Assembly (NCBI GenBank): GCA_964505975.1
Contig: CAZDLW010000004.1
Coordinates: 20,101 to 84,100, forward strand
Direction of reading: 5' to 3'
Source: Gp6-AA40 sp964505975
GTDB lineage: Bacteria > Acidobacteriota > Vicinamibacteria > Vicinamibacterales > UBA2999
Length of the DNA stretch: 64,000 nt
Below, piece by piece: positions 26,431 to 35,174 of the stretch (position 1 is its first letter; every line of letters begins with the position of its first letter). The notes beneath the pieces are model-generated. The model ran no database searches. It saw nothing but the letters and a program-made list of their open reading frames with translations, and was not told where the DNA came from. Position numbers and translations under genes: made by a program.

Positions 26431-28017
26431 TCAGTTCCCCCTCGCGCCAGCACGCTCGAGGAGAGACAGGATCTCCGACCGGGCTTCATCTCCGACGTCC
26501 CGCGTGGTCCGGGTGACGTCTATAAGGGTCCGGCCTCCATCGTCGACGACGCCTACGCTGGCGCCGTGATCGAGCAGATACCGGACCACCTCGGCCCGTC
26601 CGGCCTCGGCGGCAAAGAAAAGCGTCGTCTGGCCCTGCCGTCCGCTCAGCGTACTCGGCCGCGCGATGCGTGCCGTCAGACTGGTCACGTCGGTGATACG
26701 GGCGTTCACGTCCGCGCCGGCCGCCCGCAGGATGTCCATCGTTTCCAAGGAGAGCGCAACGACGTTATCGGGGAGGCCGGGGCCGAGCACGCTCGGGCCC
26801 GTGCGTGTGCCAATGCCGGCCGCAGCCATGAACGGCGTCACGCCGGACGCGTTCGGCAAGTCGACCAGTGCGCCATGCGCGAGGAGCAGCCGCACGACCT
26901 CGTTGTCGAAGGTCTGGGCGGCGCGCAGCAGCGGTGTGGCCCCGGTCGTAAGCAGGTCATCCCTGAAGCGGTTGTCCCGTCCACCGCGGCTGGGCTCCTT
27001 GAACGCCAGCTGTGCGTTCGGATTGACTCCTGCCGCGAGCAGCGCCTCGATCAGCTCGAGAGACTCCGGCGATCGCGGCCCCGCGTGACCGTCGAGCCCT
27101 CCGCGCATCGTCACCGCCACGTACAGTGGCGTTCGGCCCCACCAGTCCCAGGTATGCGGATTGGCTCCACGTTCGAGCAGGTACCGGGCCACGTTCGCGT
27201 ACCCATTGTCGAGCGCCATCATCATCGGTGTCATGCCGTCTGGATTCGGGCGGTCCACGTCCGCACCGGCGTCGAGCATGGCGGTGACACACTCGAGGCA
27301 GCCGGCCCGCGCCGCATACAGGAGTGGGGTGAGTCCTCCGGTGGGGCGATACTGCACGCGCGGCTCGTCGGTGATCTGCGTTGGCCAGTCCGTCGCCCGC
27401 GCGCGGATGGACAGGTCGGCGCCCTTCGACACCAGGAACGCCACCATGTTCCCGCGGCCCTGAGCCGCCGCCCACATCACCGCCGATTGGTTGCGGAAGC
27501 GTTCGCGTTGATTGACGTCGGCGCCATGCCGCACGAGAAGCTCGGCCACGGCCACACTGCCTGTCCGCGCTGCCAGCATCAGCGGCGTCTGGCCATCCTC
27601 GTTGGCCACAGTGGCGTTGGCTCCGGCTTCGAGGAGCATGCCGACCAGTTCAACGTTGGCTACCGTGACTGCCTCGGCCAGCGGACTCGAACCATAACGG
27701 TTGGCGACATCCGCGCGCGCTCCGCTCTTCAACAGCACGTCAACCAGCTCGCGATCGACTCGGTACACTGCCCAGTGTAGTGGCGTCGTCCCGTCAGGCT
27801 GCGCCTCGTTGACGTCGGCGCCGGCGGCGAGCATGGTAAGCGCCACCCGTCGATCGCCGGCGCGGATCCGATCCGCCAGCGCGGACTGCGCGTGGACCGT
27901 GGCGCACAGGGCGAAGAGCATCGCGAACGCGGTGAGATATCGCTGACACGAAAGAACAGTTGCGTGCACGGTCGCATGTTCCTTCCGCCCCGACTCGCGA
28001 GCTTGCGGCCGTTCCAT
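26431..28017 (-). CDS. Secreted ankyrin-repeat protein
   Basis: From the ATG at 28017 (GGAGG ten bases upstream) the product is 528 residues; a GTG at 27969 would give a cleaner signal peptide (HATVLSCQRYLTAFAMLFAL, then CATVHAQS). The mature chain is about twelve ankyrin repeats, for example DGTTPLHWAVYRVDRELVDV and DGQTPLMLAARTGSVAVAEL, with longer inserts between some repeats. It is a protein-binding scaffold in the periplasm or at the outer face. It follows the MBL-fold gene by 28 bp on the same strand, forming a two-gene operon; the partner is unknown. Confidence 0.82.
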   Translation of the reverse strand: MERPQARESGRKEHATVHATVLSCQRYLTAFAMLFALCATVHAQSALADRIRAGDRRVALTMLAAGADVNEAQPDGTTPLHWAVYRVDRELVDVLLKSGARADVANRYGSSPLAEAVTVANVELVGMLLEAGANATVANEDGQTPLMLAARTGSVAVAELLVRHGADVNQRERFRNQSAVMWAAAQGRGNMVAFLVSKGADLSIRARATDWPTQITDEPRVQYRPTGGLTPLLYAARAGCLECVTAMLDAGADVDRPNPDGMTPMMMALDNGYANVARYLLERGANPHTWDWWGRTPLYVAVTMRGGLDGHAGPRSPESLELIEALLAAGVNPNAQLAFKEPSRGGRDNRFRDDLLTTGATPLLRAAQTFDNEVVRLLLAHGALVDLPNASGVTPFMAAAGIGTRTGPSVLGPGLPDNVVALSLETMDILRAAGADVNARITDVTSLTARIARPSTLSGRQGQTTLFFAAEAGRAEVVRYLLDHGASVGVVDDGGRTLIDVTRTTRDVGDEARSEILSLLERAGARGN

Positions 28018-28045
28018 GCGCACCTGACCTCCGGAGGGAGAATAC

Positions 28046-28963
28046 TCACACCACATCTGGGGACAACTTGTTGTGATGTGCCCACAATCCTTTGTGCACG
28101 GCATAGAGGAACGTGTGCGGGTCGTTGAACGTTCGACCCAATCCATCCATCACACCGGCGTCGAGCATGTCTTCAACAGTGTCACCCTGACGGACCCGAT
28201 CGACCGCGCGCTGATAGATCACCGCCATCATGTCGCGCTCGGCCTGCAGATCGGCCCAGCTCACCACCGGACCGTAGCCGGGCACGACTCTCGTGTCGCT
28301 ATCGCTCAACGCCAGCAGCCGGTCCATGGCGTCGACCCGGCCGCCGAGCCATGCTCCCGTGAACCAGTCCAGTTCCGGATCCCGCGCCGGCGCCGCGACA
28401 TCGCCAGCCGCCAGCACGTTCGAATCACGGAAGAAGACGTAGATGTCCCCACTCGTGTGCGCGTCGATCAGGTAGCCGTAGTCGATTCGCTCGCCTCCGG
28501 CGTCCATCGACCCATCCACGTAGAAGGTCTCGGTGGGATGCGCAGTCCGAGGGCGGGCAGGCCGGTAGCGATCCGCTGCCGGCATCCAGGTGGGCGTAGC
28601 CATCCAGAGCCGTGTGTTTTCGTGGGCAACAATGGTCGCGCCCGCCTGCCGGAGGAGGTCATTCGCCGCGGTGTTCTCGATGTGCCAGTGGGTATTGAAG
28701 ACCGTCCGGATGCGACCGCTCGGTGACACCTGCTGCAACGCGTGCATCAAGGGATCGCTGTGCAAGGGAGCGCCACTGTCGACCACGACGTGACCGTCGG
28801 CCGTCGAGAGTGCAAGGACGTTGGTGCCGCCGCTCGTCACCAGAGATAGTCGATCGGTCAGCGGCACGCGGTCGGCCTGCGCGGACGTGCCGTCACGCGG
28901 CAGCACCACGCTGCCGAACAGGCCCCCGATCGCTCCGAGCAGGAGCTGTCTGCGGTCGAGCAT
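28046..28963 (-). CDS. Tat-exported MBL-fold hydrolase with altered metal motif
   Basis: 305 residues. The N-terminus has a twin-arginine signal (LDRRQLLLGAIGGLFGS), so export as a folded protein is expected. The beta-lactamase fold is recognisable: DGHVVVDSGAP, then FNTHWHIENTAAND in the metal-loop position, DAHTSGDIYVFF and a later GYGP. In this loop the usual HxHxDH reads HWHIEN, so two metal ligands are replaced; the same change is typical of one MBL subfamily and may mark a single-metal or non-canonical enzyme. Start choice between ATG 28963 and GTG 28966 is immaterial. It forms an operon with the ankyrin-repeat gene. Confidence 0.8.
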   Translation of the reverse strand: MLDRRQLLLGAIGGLFGSVVLPRDGTSAQADRVPLTDRLSLVTSGGTNVLALSTADGHVVVDSGAPLHSDPLMHALQQVSPSGRIRTVFNTHWHIENTAANDLLRQAGATIVAHENTRLWMATPTWMPAADRYRPARPRTAHPTETFYVDGSMDAGGERIDYGYLIDAHTSGDIYVFFRDSNVLAAGDVAAPARDPELDWFTGAWLGGRVDAMDRLLALSDSDTRVVPGYGPVVSWADLQAERDMMAVIYQRAVDRVRQGDTVEDMLDAGVMDGLGRTFNDPHTFLYAVHKGLWAHHNKLSPDVV

Positions 28964-29210
28964 CACACGACCCGAACACGTCGGGCGTCGCCACCCAGGA
29001 CTGACGGAATCGCCACGCGCGCAGCTCGGCCCACGGGACGCAGCCCGTCAACGGTGCAGATCATGGCCCACGGACCTGCCCGCGTCAATTGCGACGCTGA
29101 GGATTGAGACCTGGTAGTGGGAGCCGGAGGGCAGACGCCTGGTCGAATGTCGTAGCGAAACCACAACGCGGTGTGCCTCTCGCCAGGCCGAGGTATTCGT
29201 ACTCGTCGTG

Positions 29211-30080
29211 TCAGGCGTCATCTGATGCTCGCTGGGACCCAAAGAGCAGCCCGAAATAGCCTATCTTGGAGAACCCAATCGACTCATATAGCCGACGCGC
29301 CGCCTCGTTATGTTCGCCGGTAAACAGAATGAGCTTCTTCAATCCAAGATGCAGCGAAGCATCTTCGAGAAGTGCCAGCATGACCGCTCGCCCCAGGCCC
29401 CTCCGGCGTCGCTCTGGCACGGTGAACACGCCCCCAACCTGCCCAAGCGAATCGAACGTTGCGTTCAATCCTGCGATTGCGACGAGGTGCGCACCTTCAG
29501 GCCGTCCCCACCAGTGGCCTTCGGTCGCCTGATTCACGAACGCGTCTCTCCGCTGATCGAGAGTGCCGTGCACCGGCAGCCCCTCCTCCTTCAGGTACGC
29601 CGTGTTGAGGGGCTCCCAACGGTCGAAGTCAGAGGGCTCCAGCCTACGAACGAGGCTACCGGTCTCGTGACGGGCTAGCGACCTCAGGCCCAGCCGGTAC
29701 AGAATCTCCTTCGAAGCATGAACGGATTGAAAGCGTCGGTTGCTGCACAGACGGCGCCAGAGTGACTCGGCGGCCGTCCATTCCCCTACCACTCCCGTGA
29801 TCGGAGTAGGCTCGCCCTCGCACGCCGAGAGGATCGCGTCCGCCAGATCATCGCGCCCTCCAGTTTCGGCGAGCAGATTCCCACGCCGCGTAAGAGCGAA
29901 GACGGATACCACTTCCCCGGCGTCTTCGATGTAGCGGTAGTTCCCTGAATTCATTCCTTCGCCCAGGCGAAAACCATGTGCGACGAGATTGGAGAGGAGA
30001 AACAGCGATGTCTCCACATGTTGCCGCAGGAACGCCCGTGCCATTTGAACGTTCGACTCCGTTACCTCTCGTGTTCGCAT
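29211..30080 (-). CDS. GNAT family N-acetyltransferase
   Basis: 289 residues. The C-terminal half carries the GNAT acetyl-CoA site (PERRRRGLGRAVMLALLEDA at about 220-239) and the closing FTGEHNEAARRLYESIGF segment; the N-terminal half is a degenerate second GNAT-like lobe. Such two-lobe proteins acetylate small molecules or protein N-termini, but nothing here fixes the substrate. It lies alone, at the left edge of the degraded mobile island that begins at about 30.2 kb. Confidence 0.85.
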   Translation of the reverse strand: MRTREVTESNVQMARAFLRQHVETSLFLLSNLVAHGFRLGEGMNSGNYRYIEDAGEVVSVFALTRRGNLLAETGGRDDLADAILSACEGEPTPITGVVGEWTAAESLWRRLCSNRRFQSVHASKEILYRLGLRSLARHETGSLVRRLEPSDFDRWEPLNTAYLKEEGLPVHGTLDQRRDAFVNQATEGHWWGRPEGAHLVAIAGLNATFDSLGQVGGVFTVPERRRRGLGRAVMLALLEDASLHLGLKKLILFTGEHNEAARRLYESIGFSKIGYFGLLFGSQRASDDA

Positions 30081-30246
30081 CTGGCTTCACTGACGCCTGA
30101 CGTTCGCAATGAGCCGCGGCGCGTCATCGTCAATCCGGCGCCGTCGGCTCCAACGCCTTGATGCTCATTCAGCCCTCCCCCTGCACCTACCAACTGGGTA
30201 GGCACAGCGCAGGGACATGCGCGTATCCGCGCAGGAGGAGCGCCGA

Positions 30247-30880
30247 ATGAGATTCTACAACCGGCAACATCGGCACGATTGCGGAATCGATCTTCACGTC
30301 AAGACGATGTACGTCTGCATCCTGGACTCGGCCGGCCAGATGCTCGTGCATCGCAATCTGCCATCGACGCCTGAGGCGTTCCTCGAGGTCGTCGCCCCGT
30401 ACCGGGAGGATCTGGCGGTGGCGGCCGAGGGCAGGTGCACGTGGTAGTGGCTGGCGGACGTCTGCGCCGCGGAGGAGATCGCGTTCGTGCGGGGTCACGC
30501 CCTGGCGATGAAGGCCACGGCGGCAAGGCCAAGAACGACACGATCGACTCGCACACGATCGCGCGCCCGCTGCGCGGCGGTCTGGTGCCGCAGTCCTACG
30601 TCTACCCGGCGGCGAGGCGGCCGACCCGGGATCTCATTCGGCGCCGGCTGCATCTGGTCCGCACGCGCGGCGAGCTCCTGGCGCACATGCACAGTACGCG
30701 CGCCCAGGACAACCTGCCCGCTTTCGAGCGACGCCTCGCGTATCCCGCCCACCGTGACGGGGTCAGCGCGCAGGTCGCCGACCCGAGGGTGCGCAAGCGT
30801 ATCGAGGTCGACTGCGGGCGAGCCACACGTCTCACGCGAGCCTCTCGGAACCGAGCTCGTCACCGATCGTGACCACGTGT
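30247..30880 (+). pseudogene. IS110-family transposase remnant
   Basis: The N-terminal RuvC-like part is clear: MRFYNRQHRHDCGIDLHVKT with the first catalytic Asp, then a stop TAG at 30445-30447 inside the usual W-Y-W-L stretch. Reading continues past the stop and shifts frame near 30511 to give HGGKAKNDTIDSHTIA and YVYPAARRPTRDLIRRRLHL, a hallmark IS110 segment. A second shift near 30815 restores LRASHTSHASL, after which similarity fades. The C-terminal serine domain is gone. At least three lesions, so the element is long dead. IS110 elements are known to insert at repeat or recombination sites. Confidence 0.8.
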
Positions 30881-31309
30881 GCGCCGCAGAGCGCCCACGA
30901 GCCGACGATCCTGAGCCACGGGTCCGGCAGCGAGCAGCTTTGATGGGACGTCCGCTCCCTCCCCCGCCCATGCACACGCGTTCACGGGATGGGCTGCCCC
31001 TCCCCCGAGCCTGGCGACAACGGACGCGCGCACGCGACGTCGCTCGTTCTGACGAGGCCGGTATGGGGGCCCGAATGAGTGTCTAGGCCGCGAGGGTCTC
31101 ACGACCCTCGCGCGTCGCTCCGCGAAGCGTGAGCCTCAATAGGTGTTGGGCCCCATCCCCACAGCGGAATGGAAACCTGCGCTGGAAACGAAGACGGCAC
31201 TGAAGGGAACGCGGTGATTCGGAGTCATCTCTTGCGGTCGCGCGTCTTCTTGATTCGACGACCGGACGGAGAAGATCTGTGCCCTTGACGAGGGGAAGGC
31301 TGATAGGTG
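30881..31309. other. Non-coding stretch with integron-core-like motifs
   Basis: No gene is supported. GTTGGGC at 31145-31151 and GTTAGGC at 31309-31315 both fit the integron core consensus GTTRRRY and share the wider context ATAGGTGTTRGGCC. A hairpin (GCGAGGGTC with GACCCTCGC) lies at about 31091-31112, and CGCTCCGCGAAGCG sits at 31116-31129. Full attC sites need a paired RYYYAAC end at 60-150 bp; I could not find one for either site, so these are at best partial or decayed sites. Confidence 0.35.
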
Positions 31310-32319
31310 TTAGGCCGAGAGCATCTTGTTGCCGAACATCTCCGCTTCAAAATCCCGAAGGGAGTAGTGATACGGCTCGCGAATGCTGTTCTCGACACGA
31401 ACCATGAGCGCCGACGCCGTCAACAAGACCACACTCCTGACAGACGCGTCCGCCAGATGTCGCTCAAGCTTCGCAACGTCGCTGTCGCGAGATGCGGACG
31501 ACACGACTACGAGGTACGACCTAGCTATTCCCTCGTGTTCAAGACGCCGGGCCGTCGTCTGAACGTACTCGAAGAACTTGCGATCTTCGGTGCCGACCGA
31601 ATAGCCATCCGCGCGGACCTTCGCATCGACGATGAGAGCAAAACCGACCCGGCGAGCGATGGCCACGCAGTCAGGTCGGCGGCCGGCGCCCTGACCTAGA
31701 GGGTGTGGACCTCGAAGCCGAGACACGCAAAGGCATCCGCCACCCGCCGCTCGAAGAGAACGCTCGGGGTTGCCGCCGGGTCATCGAACGGCGCTCGCTC
31801 CCCTCGGGCCAAGACATCAAGATACTGCAGCGATGCCGGGAGGAATAGATGGAACGCTGGCACTGGCACCAGTGGCCTCTCGGAACGGCTCGACCTGGCC
31901 GACTTACGGCTGACCCAACCCGGATACTCCAAGATCTGGCGGAGCTGCTCGTCTTGTGATTGCTCGAGCCATGCCCGAAACGCTAGGCGGAATTGAGTGG
32001 CTGGCCGATTCGGGTTGCCGATGGAGTGAGTCCTGGTCTTGAGCTCGCGTGTGGCGATCTCAAGCTCCCTACTGGTTGGAATCTTCTGAAGGTGAAGACA
32101 GACCTTGGCGTAGTCCTCGAACAGCACCTCGTCGGTCAACGGTTGCTGCCATTCGGACGGCGTGGCCCCCGCCTCTCTGGCGAGATCAGAGTGTCGAGGC
32201 CAGTAGTATTGAACTGCGCTGGGCTTAATGCCCGTAAGCTTCGCAAAACGGGGGGCGACTCCGAGCGTCGCGGTGGCGCTGCGGAAAGCTTGGAGGATTT
32301 CGTCCCTGCTACGTCGCAT
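31310..32319 (-). pseudogene. Endonuclease-like gene with two helical repeats, frameshifted
   Basis: Two overlapping frames are the halves of one gene. The first (32319 to 31696) has two repeats resembling homing-endonuclease-associated helical repeats (RSRDEILQAFRSATATLG, then DEVLFEDYAKVCLHLQKIPT), followed by a linker ending LFERRVADAFACLGFEVHTL. The second (31726 to 31310) continues the domain with GQGAGRRPDCVA and GFALIVDAKV, a PD-(D/E)xK-type nuclease core. Joining them needs a one-base shift near 31700, with no obvious slippery site, so a pseudogene or a sequencing error is likely. The stop TAA lies within GCCTAAC (minus strand), as in many integron cassettes. Probable DNA-acting enzyme; target unknown. 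Confidence 0.6.
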
Positions 32320-32363
32320 TTACAGAAAGCAGTCTACCCTGTCGACCCTGCTTCTGGACTTCG

Positions 32364-32832
32364 GCCTAACTACTGTCTCAGTAGACCCTCGGGCTCCGCT
32401 GCAGCCAACAGCGGCCGAGTCGACAGAGTGTCGCTCCCTATTTTCTGGAGACGCAAGTACTTCGGCTGATGGCCCGCCAAAGGCAGCGTGGCGTTGGCTG
32501 CGGGAATCAGTCTCCGGCGGCCGCTGTGGCAGCGAACGCCCACCGGCCGTCGGGGACGACGCCGCCGAACCTCCATGGACGGAGCGGGTTGGCATGTCTC
32601 TCGCTCACGGATTCCGCAATTGGCTGCAGCGAGCCTCGCAGCCAACCGTGGCGACATCGCACCGTATGCCCCCGCAAGTCGATGGCGCCAATGTCCTCGC
32701 AATGGACAGAGGTGCGCGCGCGACCGGCGTTGGCTGCGGACCTGCGCCTTGGCTGCGAACGTTTCGCAGCCATGCACCCGGCGCCCCGTCACAACCAGAC
32801 GCGATTGGCTGCGACAGTTCGCAGCCAATCGC
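32364..32832. repeat. Cluster of TTGGCTGC inverted motifs beside integrase remnant
   Basis: The nine-base motif TTGGCTGCG or its reverse complement occurs about nine times, allowing one-base variation: GCAGCCAA 32401-32408 and 32638-32645, TTGGCTGC at 32494, 32620, 32730 and 32749, TCGCAGCCA 32764-32772, and a perfect hairpin GCGATTGGCTGCGA / TCGCAGCCAATCGC (32801-32814 with 32819-32832). Two inverted pairs, 32401-32501 and 32638-32737, have almost equal spans of about 100 bp and the polarity AAC...GTT seen at integron attC ends. GCCTAAC at 32364-32370 is an RYYYAAC-type core. The motif itself does not fit the standard core consensus, so identity is unproven. Confidence 0.55.
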
Positions 32833-32853
32833 CCACCGGCACCGGGCACGCGA

Positions 32854-33236
32854 CCGATCGAGCGGGCTCCGCACGCCGAGTCCCCCCTTGTTCAACGCGT
32901 GCAGATACGTCATCGTCGTCGCGACGTCCGCATGCCCAGGCAACTCCTGGACGGTGCGCCCGTCGTACCCCCGCTGCAGGAGGTGGGAGGCATAGCCGTG
33001 CCGCAGCACGTGCGGACCGACGACCTTCGTGATGCCTGCCGACCGCGCCGCCGCGGTGACCTCGCGCTGAATCACGGACTCGTGGAGATGGTACCGACAC
33101 GGCAGCCCCCTCGCGGATCGCGGCAGATCCGCGCCGCCGGGAACACGAACGGCCACGTCCACGCCGTGCCGGCGTTCGGATGCCCGAGGCACGGCGGCAG
33201 ACTCCCGAACGCCGCGTACGGGTCCTTCACGGGAAT
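32854..33236 (-). pseudogene. Integron integrase (IntI) C-terminal remnant
   Basis: On the minus strand, HPNAGTAWTWPFVFPAARIC (frame ending near 33105) and then RYHLHESVIQREVTAAARSA, GPHVLRHGYASHLLQRGYDG, RTVQELPGHADVATTMTYLH and GGLGVRSPLDR, in a second frame, align in order with the C-terminal half of integron integrases, including the HxLRH and GH boxes and the catalytic Tyr (about 32905-32907). The N-terminal core-binding domain and first Arg are absent, and a frameshift near 33105 separates the two parts, so it is inactive. The HLHES stretch and NAG...W.FVFPA region are diagnostic for IntI rather than XerC/D. Confidence 0.82.
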
Positions 33237-33321
33237 CAGGTAATCAACCGCGCGCGGATCCGTGCGGTAGCCGTCCTTTCGCGAGCTGCGATACCATACG
33301 CCGGTCACGCCAGAGAGGGAT

Positions 33322-35046
33322 ATGCCAGTGCCGACACGCTATCCACGAGAGCAGATGCATCGGATCCGGTATACGAAGCTCACGCCCGAACAGATTGGCA
33401 GCAAATTGTCGGCGGCAGCTGCCGGCCCGGCAAGCGCATCGCCGTTGTCGGAGGCACTGACGGGCCGATCGCTGAGAATCGTGCTGGACGGCAGTCCTGC
33501 GCTGAGCTACCGCTTCACCGACAGGACTCGTCTGTCGCTCGTCGAGGGCGACACCGCAGCCGTGCAGAGCGGCTATGCCGCACTCACCCTGGATCGGCTC
33601 GTCCTGTTCTCGCACCTGATTCCAGGCACCCAGCGCGGCTACACGGTGGTCATCGACCAGGAGACGCAACTCGCTACTGTCTTCGAGGTGTGGTTCAGCG
33701 GGTACGAGGACAACCGCGAAGTACAACGGCATATTTCCCATGGGTATGTCGAGCAGGCCGGGGCGCCGGTCCCTGCTGCGCGGCACGGCATCACCAACCG
33801 CATCGAAGGCAAGGGCTTCTACTGGCAGCAGGACACCGGCGCGGAGACGCTCGAGTTCTTCCCGAGCGTCATGTATTCGAATTTCGTCGAGGTCACGCGC
33901 TTCGGCGGCGAGCTGAGCTTCTGCGCGCCGTCCGACTACATTCGCATCGACGACAACAAGTACATCTATTCCCGCGTGGAGGCCGAATTCTCCGGCACGA
34001 TGACCACGTATGTGCTCGACGTGAACCGCGTCGAGCAAATCGGTGTGCGCCTCGGCTTCGACGAGACCGACGCCCTCGAGTACTACCTGTTCACCGGGCG
34101 GGGCGAGTGGGTCGGTCAGATCGCGCAGTTCGAGCCGTTCGGCGACGTGGGCGCGACGATTCCACTGGGCAACCGGCCCGCTTCACCGGCGAAGGGCTGG
34201 CGCCCCGTCTATCGACCGCTGAAGACGAACCCGATCATGACCAGGTCGGAGGTGGACGCCGCCGTCGCGAAGAACCGGACGGTGTTCCCCGAGGCCAGCG
34301 CGATGGCTGGCAACAAGGGGCCAATCAGCCGCTTCCTCGCGGGAAAGGCGCTGACCCTTCGCTACGACGACGGGATGGCCATCGAATACCGGTTCGACGG
34401 GATCCAGACGCTGCGCTGGCGGAGAGCCGGCGACGGTGCGTGGCGCGAGGAGCGCTACGAATCCTGGGAGTCCGCACCTGGCGTCATCATGTTCGGCCAC
34501 CTGCTAAGTGGAGCACTCGATCACGATGCATTCTCCATCGTCGTGGACTTCGATCACGCACTGGTCACGTGTCTCCACGCCACAATGGGCACGCCGTATA
34601 TCGGGAACGAAGCCGCAGTGCGGACCGTCTTCGGTATCGTGGAGATGGAGGGGTTGACGCCGCCGCCACGGTACCGCCGTCACACCTATACGGACGAACT
34701 GGTCGGGAGAGCAGTGACATGGAACTACTCTCCGGGCCTGACATCGATGCACCTCTACTCGACACCGCATTCGCTCTCCTGGATCATCTTCCTGGAGAAT
34801 GGGGCTGGCGGGATGGAATGGAGCGGTCCGGCGTCGTATGTGAAGATTCGCGACGAACTGTGTCTGGCCTACTGGCTGGAAGAGGCGTGTAACGGCACGC
34901 TCGGCACGATTCTCGTCAACATGCGGACGATGCGTAACTGCGGCGTCGATTATGCGGCCAGGCCGAACGGTCTGCGTCTGAGCGCGGTCGGCGCGCACGC
35001 ACGTCACGCCGGTCGGTTCAACGTTCTGAAGTACTTCGCGTCGTAG
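33322..35046 (+). CDS. Tandem MoaF-like protein
   Basis: 574 residues made of two MoaF-like units. Each has an N-terminal beta-barrel part (RSLRIVLDGSPALSYRFTD, and ALTLRYDDGMAIEYRFDG) and a C-terminal part; the second is the better match, with NYSPGLTSMHLYSTPHSLSW and PASYVKIRDELCLAYWLEE. MoaF proteins (about 270 residues) are linked by name to molybdenum cofactor genes, but their reaction is unproven; the fold is lipocalin-like and suggests small-ligand binding. The ATG at 33322 has GAGAGGGA very close; ATG 33355 is an alternative. It starts within 90 bp of the integrase remnant. No moa genes are in the window. Confidence 0.75.
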   Translation: MPVPTRYPREQMHRIRYTKLTPEQIGSKLSAAAAGPASASPLSEALTGRSLRIVLDGSPALSYRFTDRTRLSLVEGDTAAVQSGYAALTLDRLVLFSHLIPGTQRGYTVVIDQETQLATVFEVWFSGYEDNREVQRHISHGYVEQAGAPVPAARHGITNRIEGKGFYWQQDTGAETLEFFPSVMYSNFVEVTRFGGELSFCAPSDYIRIDDNKYIYSRVEAEFSGTMTTYVLDVNRVEQIGVRLGFDETDALEYYLFTGRGEWVGQIAQFEPFGDVGATIPLGNRPASPAKGWRPVYRPLKTNPIMTRSEVDAAVAKNRTVFPEASAMAGNKGPISRFLAGKALTLRYDDGMAIEYRFDGIQTLRWRRAGDGAWREERYESWESAPGVIMFGHLLSGALDHDAFSIVVDFDHALVTCLHATMGTPYIGNEAAVRTVFGIVEMEGLTPPPRYRRHTYTDELVGRAVTWNYSPGLTSMHLYSTPHSLSWIIFLENGAGGMEWSGPASYVKIRDELCLAYWLEEACNGTLGTILVNMRTMRNCGVDYAARPNGLRLSAVGAHARHAGRFNVLKYFAS

Positions 35047-35174
35047 CAGCCTCCGTAGCGGGCGTTGCACCGGCGAATGCGAAGGTGACACAACTCGTCG
35101 GCTCTGTGCCGGGAGTCGCCCCCGGTGCCGTCGAGCGGCGCAACTCACGGGCGCATGAATATCGAGAGCACGGT

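Noticed and set aside
31690..31726. Programmed ribosomal frameshift in the endonuclease-like gene
   Set aside because: The junction (CACACCCTCTAGG on the minus strand) is not a recognisable slippery heptamer and no stimulating structure was evident; mutation or sequencing error is simpler.
30881..32370. Complete attC sites and a functional integron
   Set aside because: Core-like motifs exist, but paired RYYYAAC/GTTRRRY ends at attC distance were not found and the integrase is broken; only remnants can be claimed.
33180..34892. 570-residue plus-strand frame overlapping the MoaF-like gene
   Set aside because: Low-complexity Arg-rich shadow; the other frame has family motifs and a ribosome-binding site.
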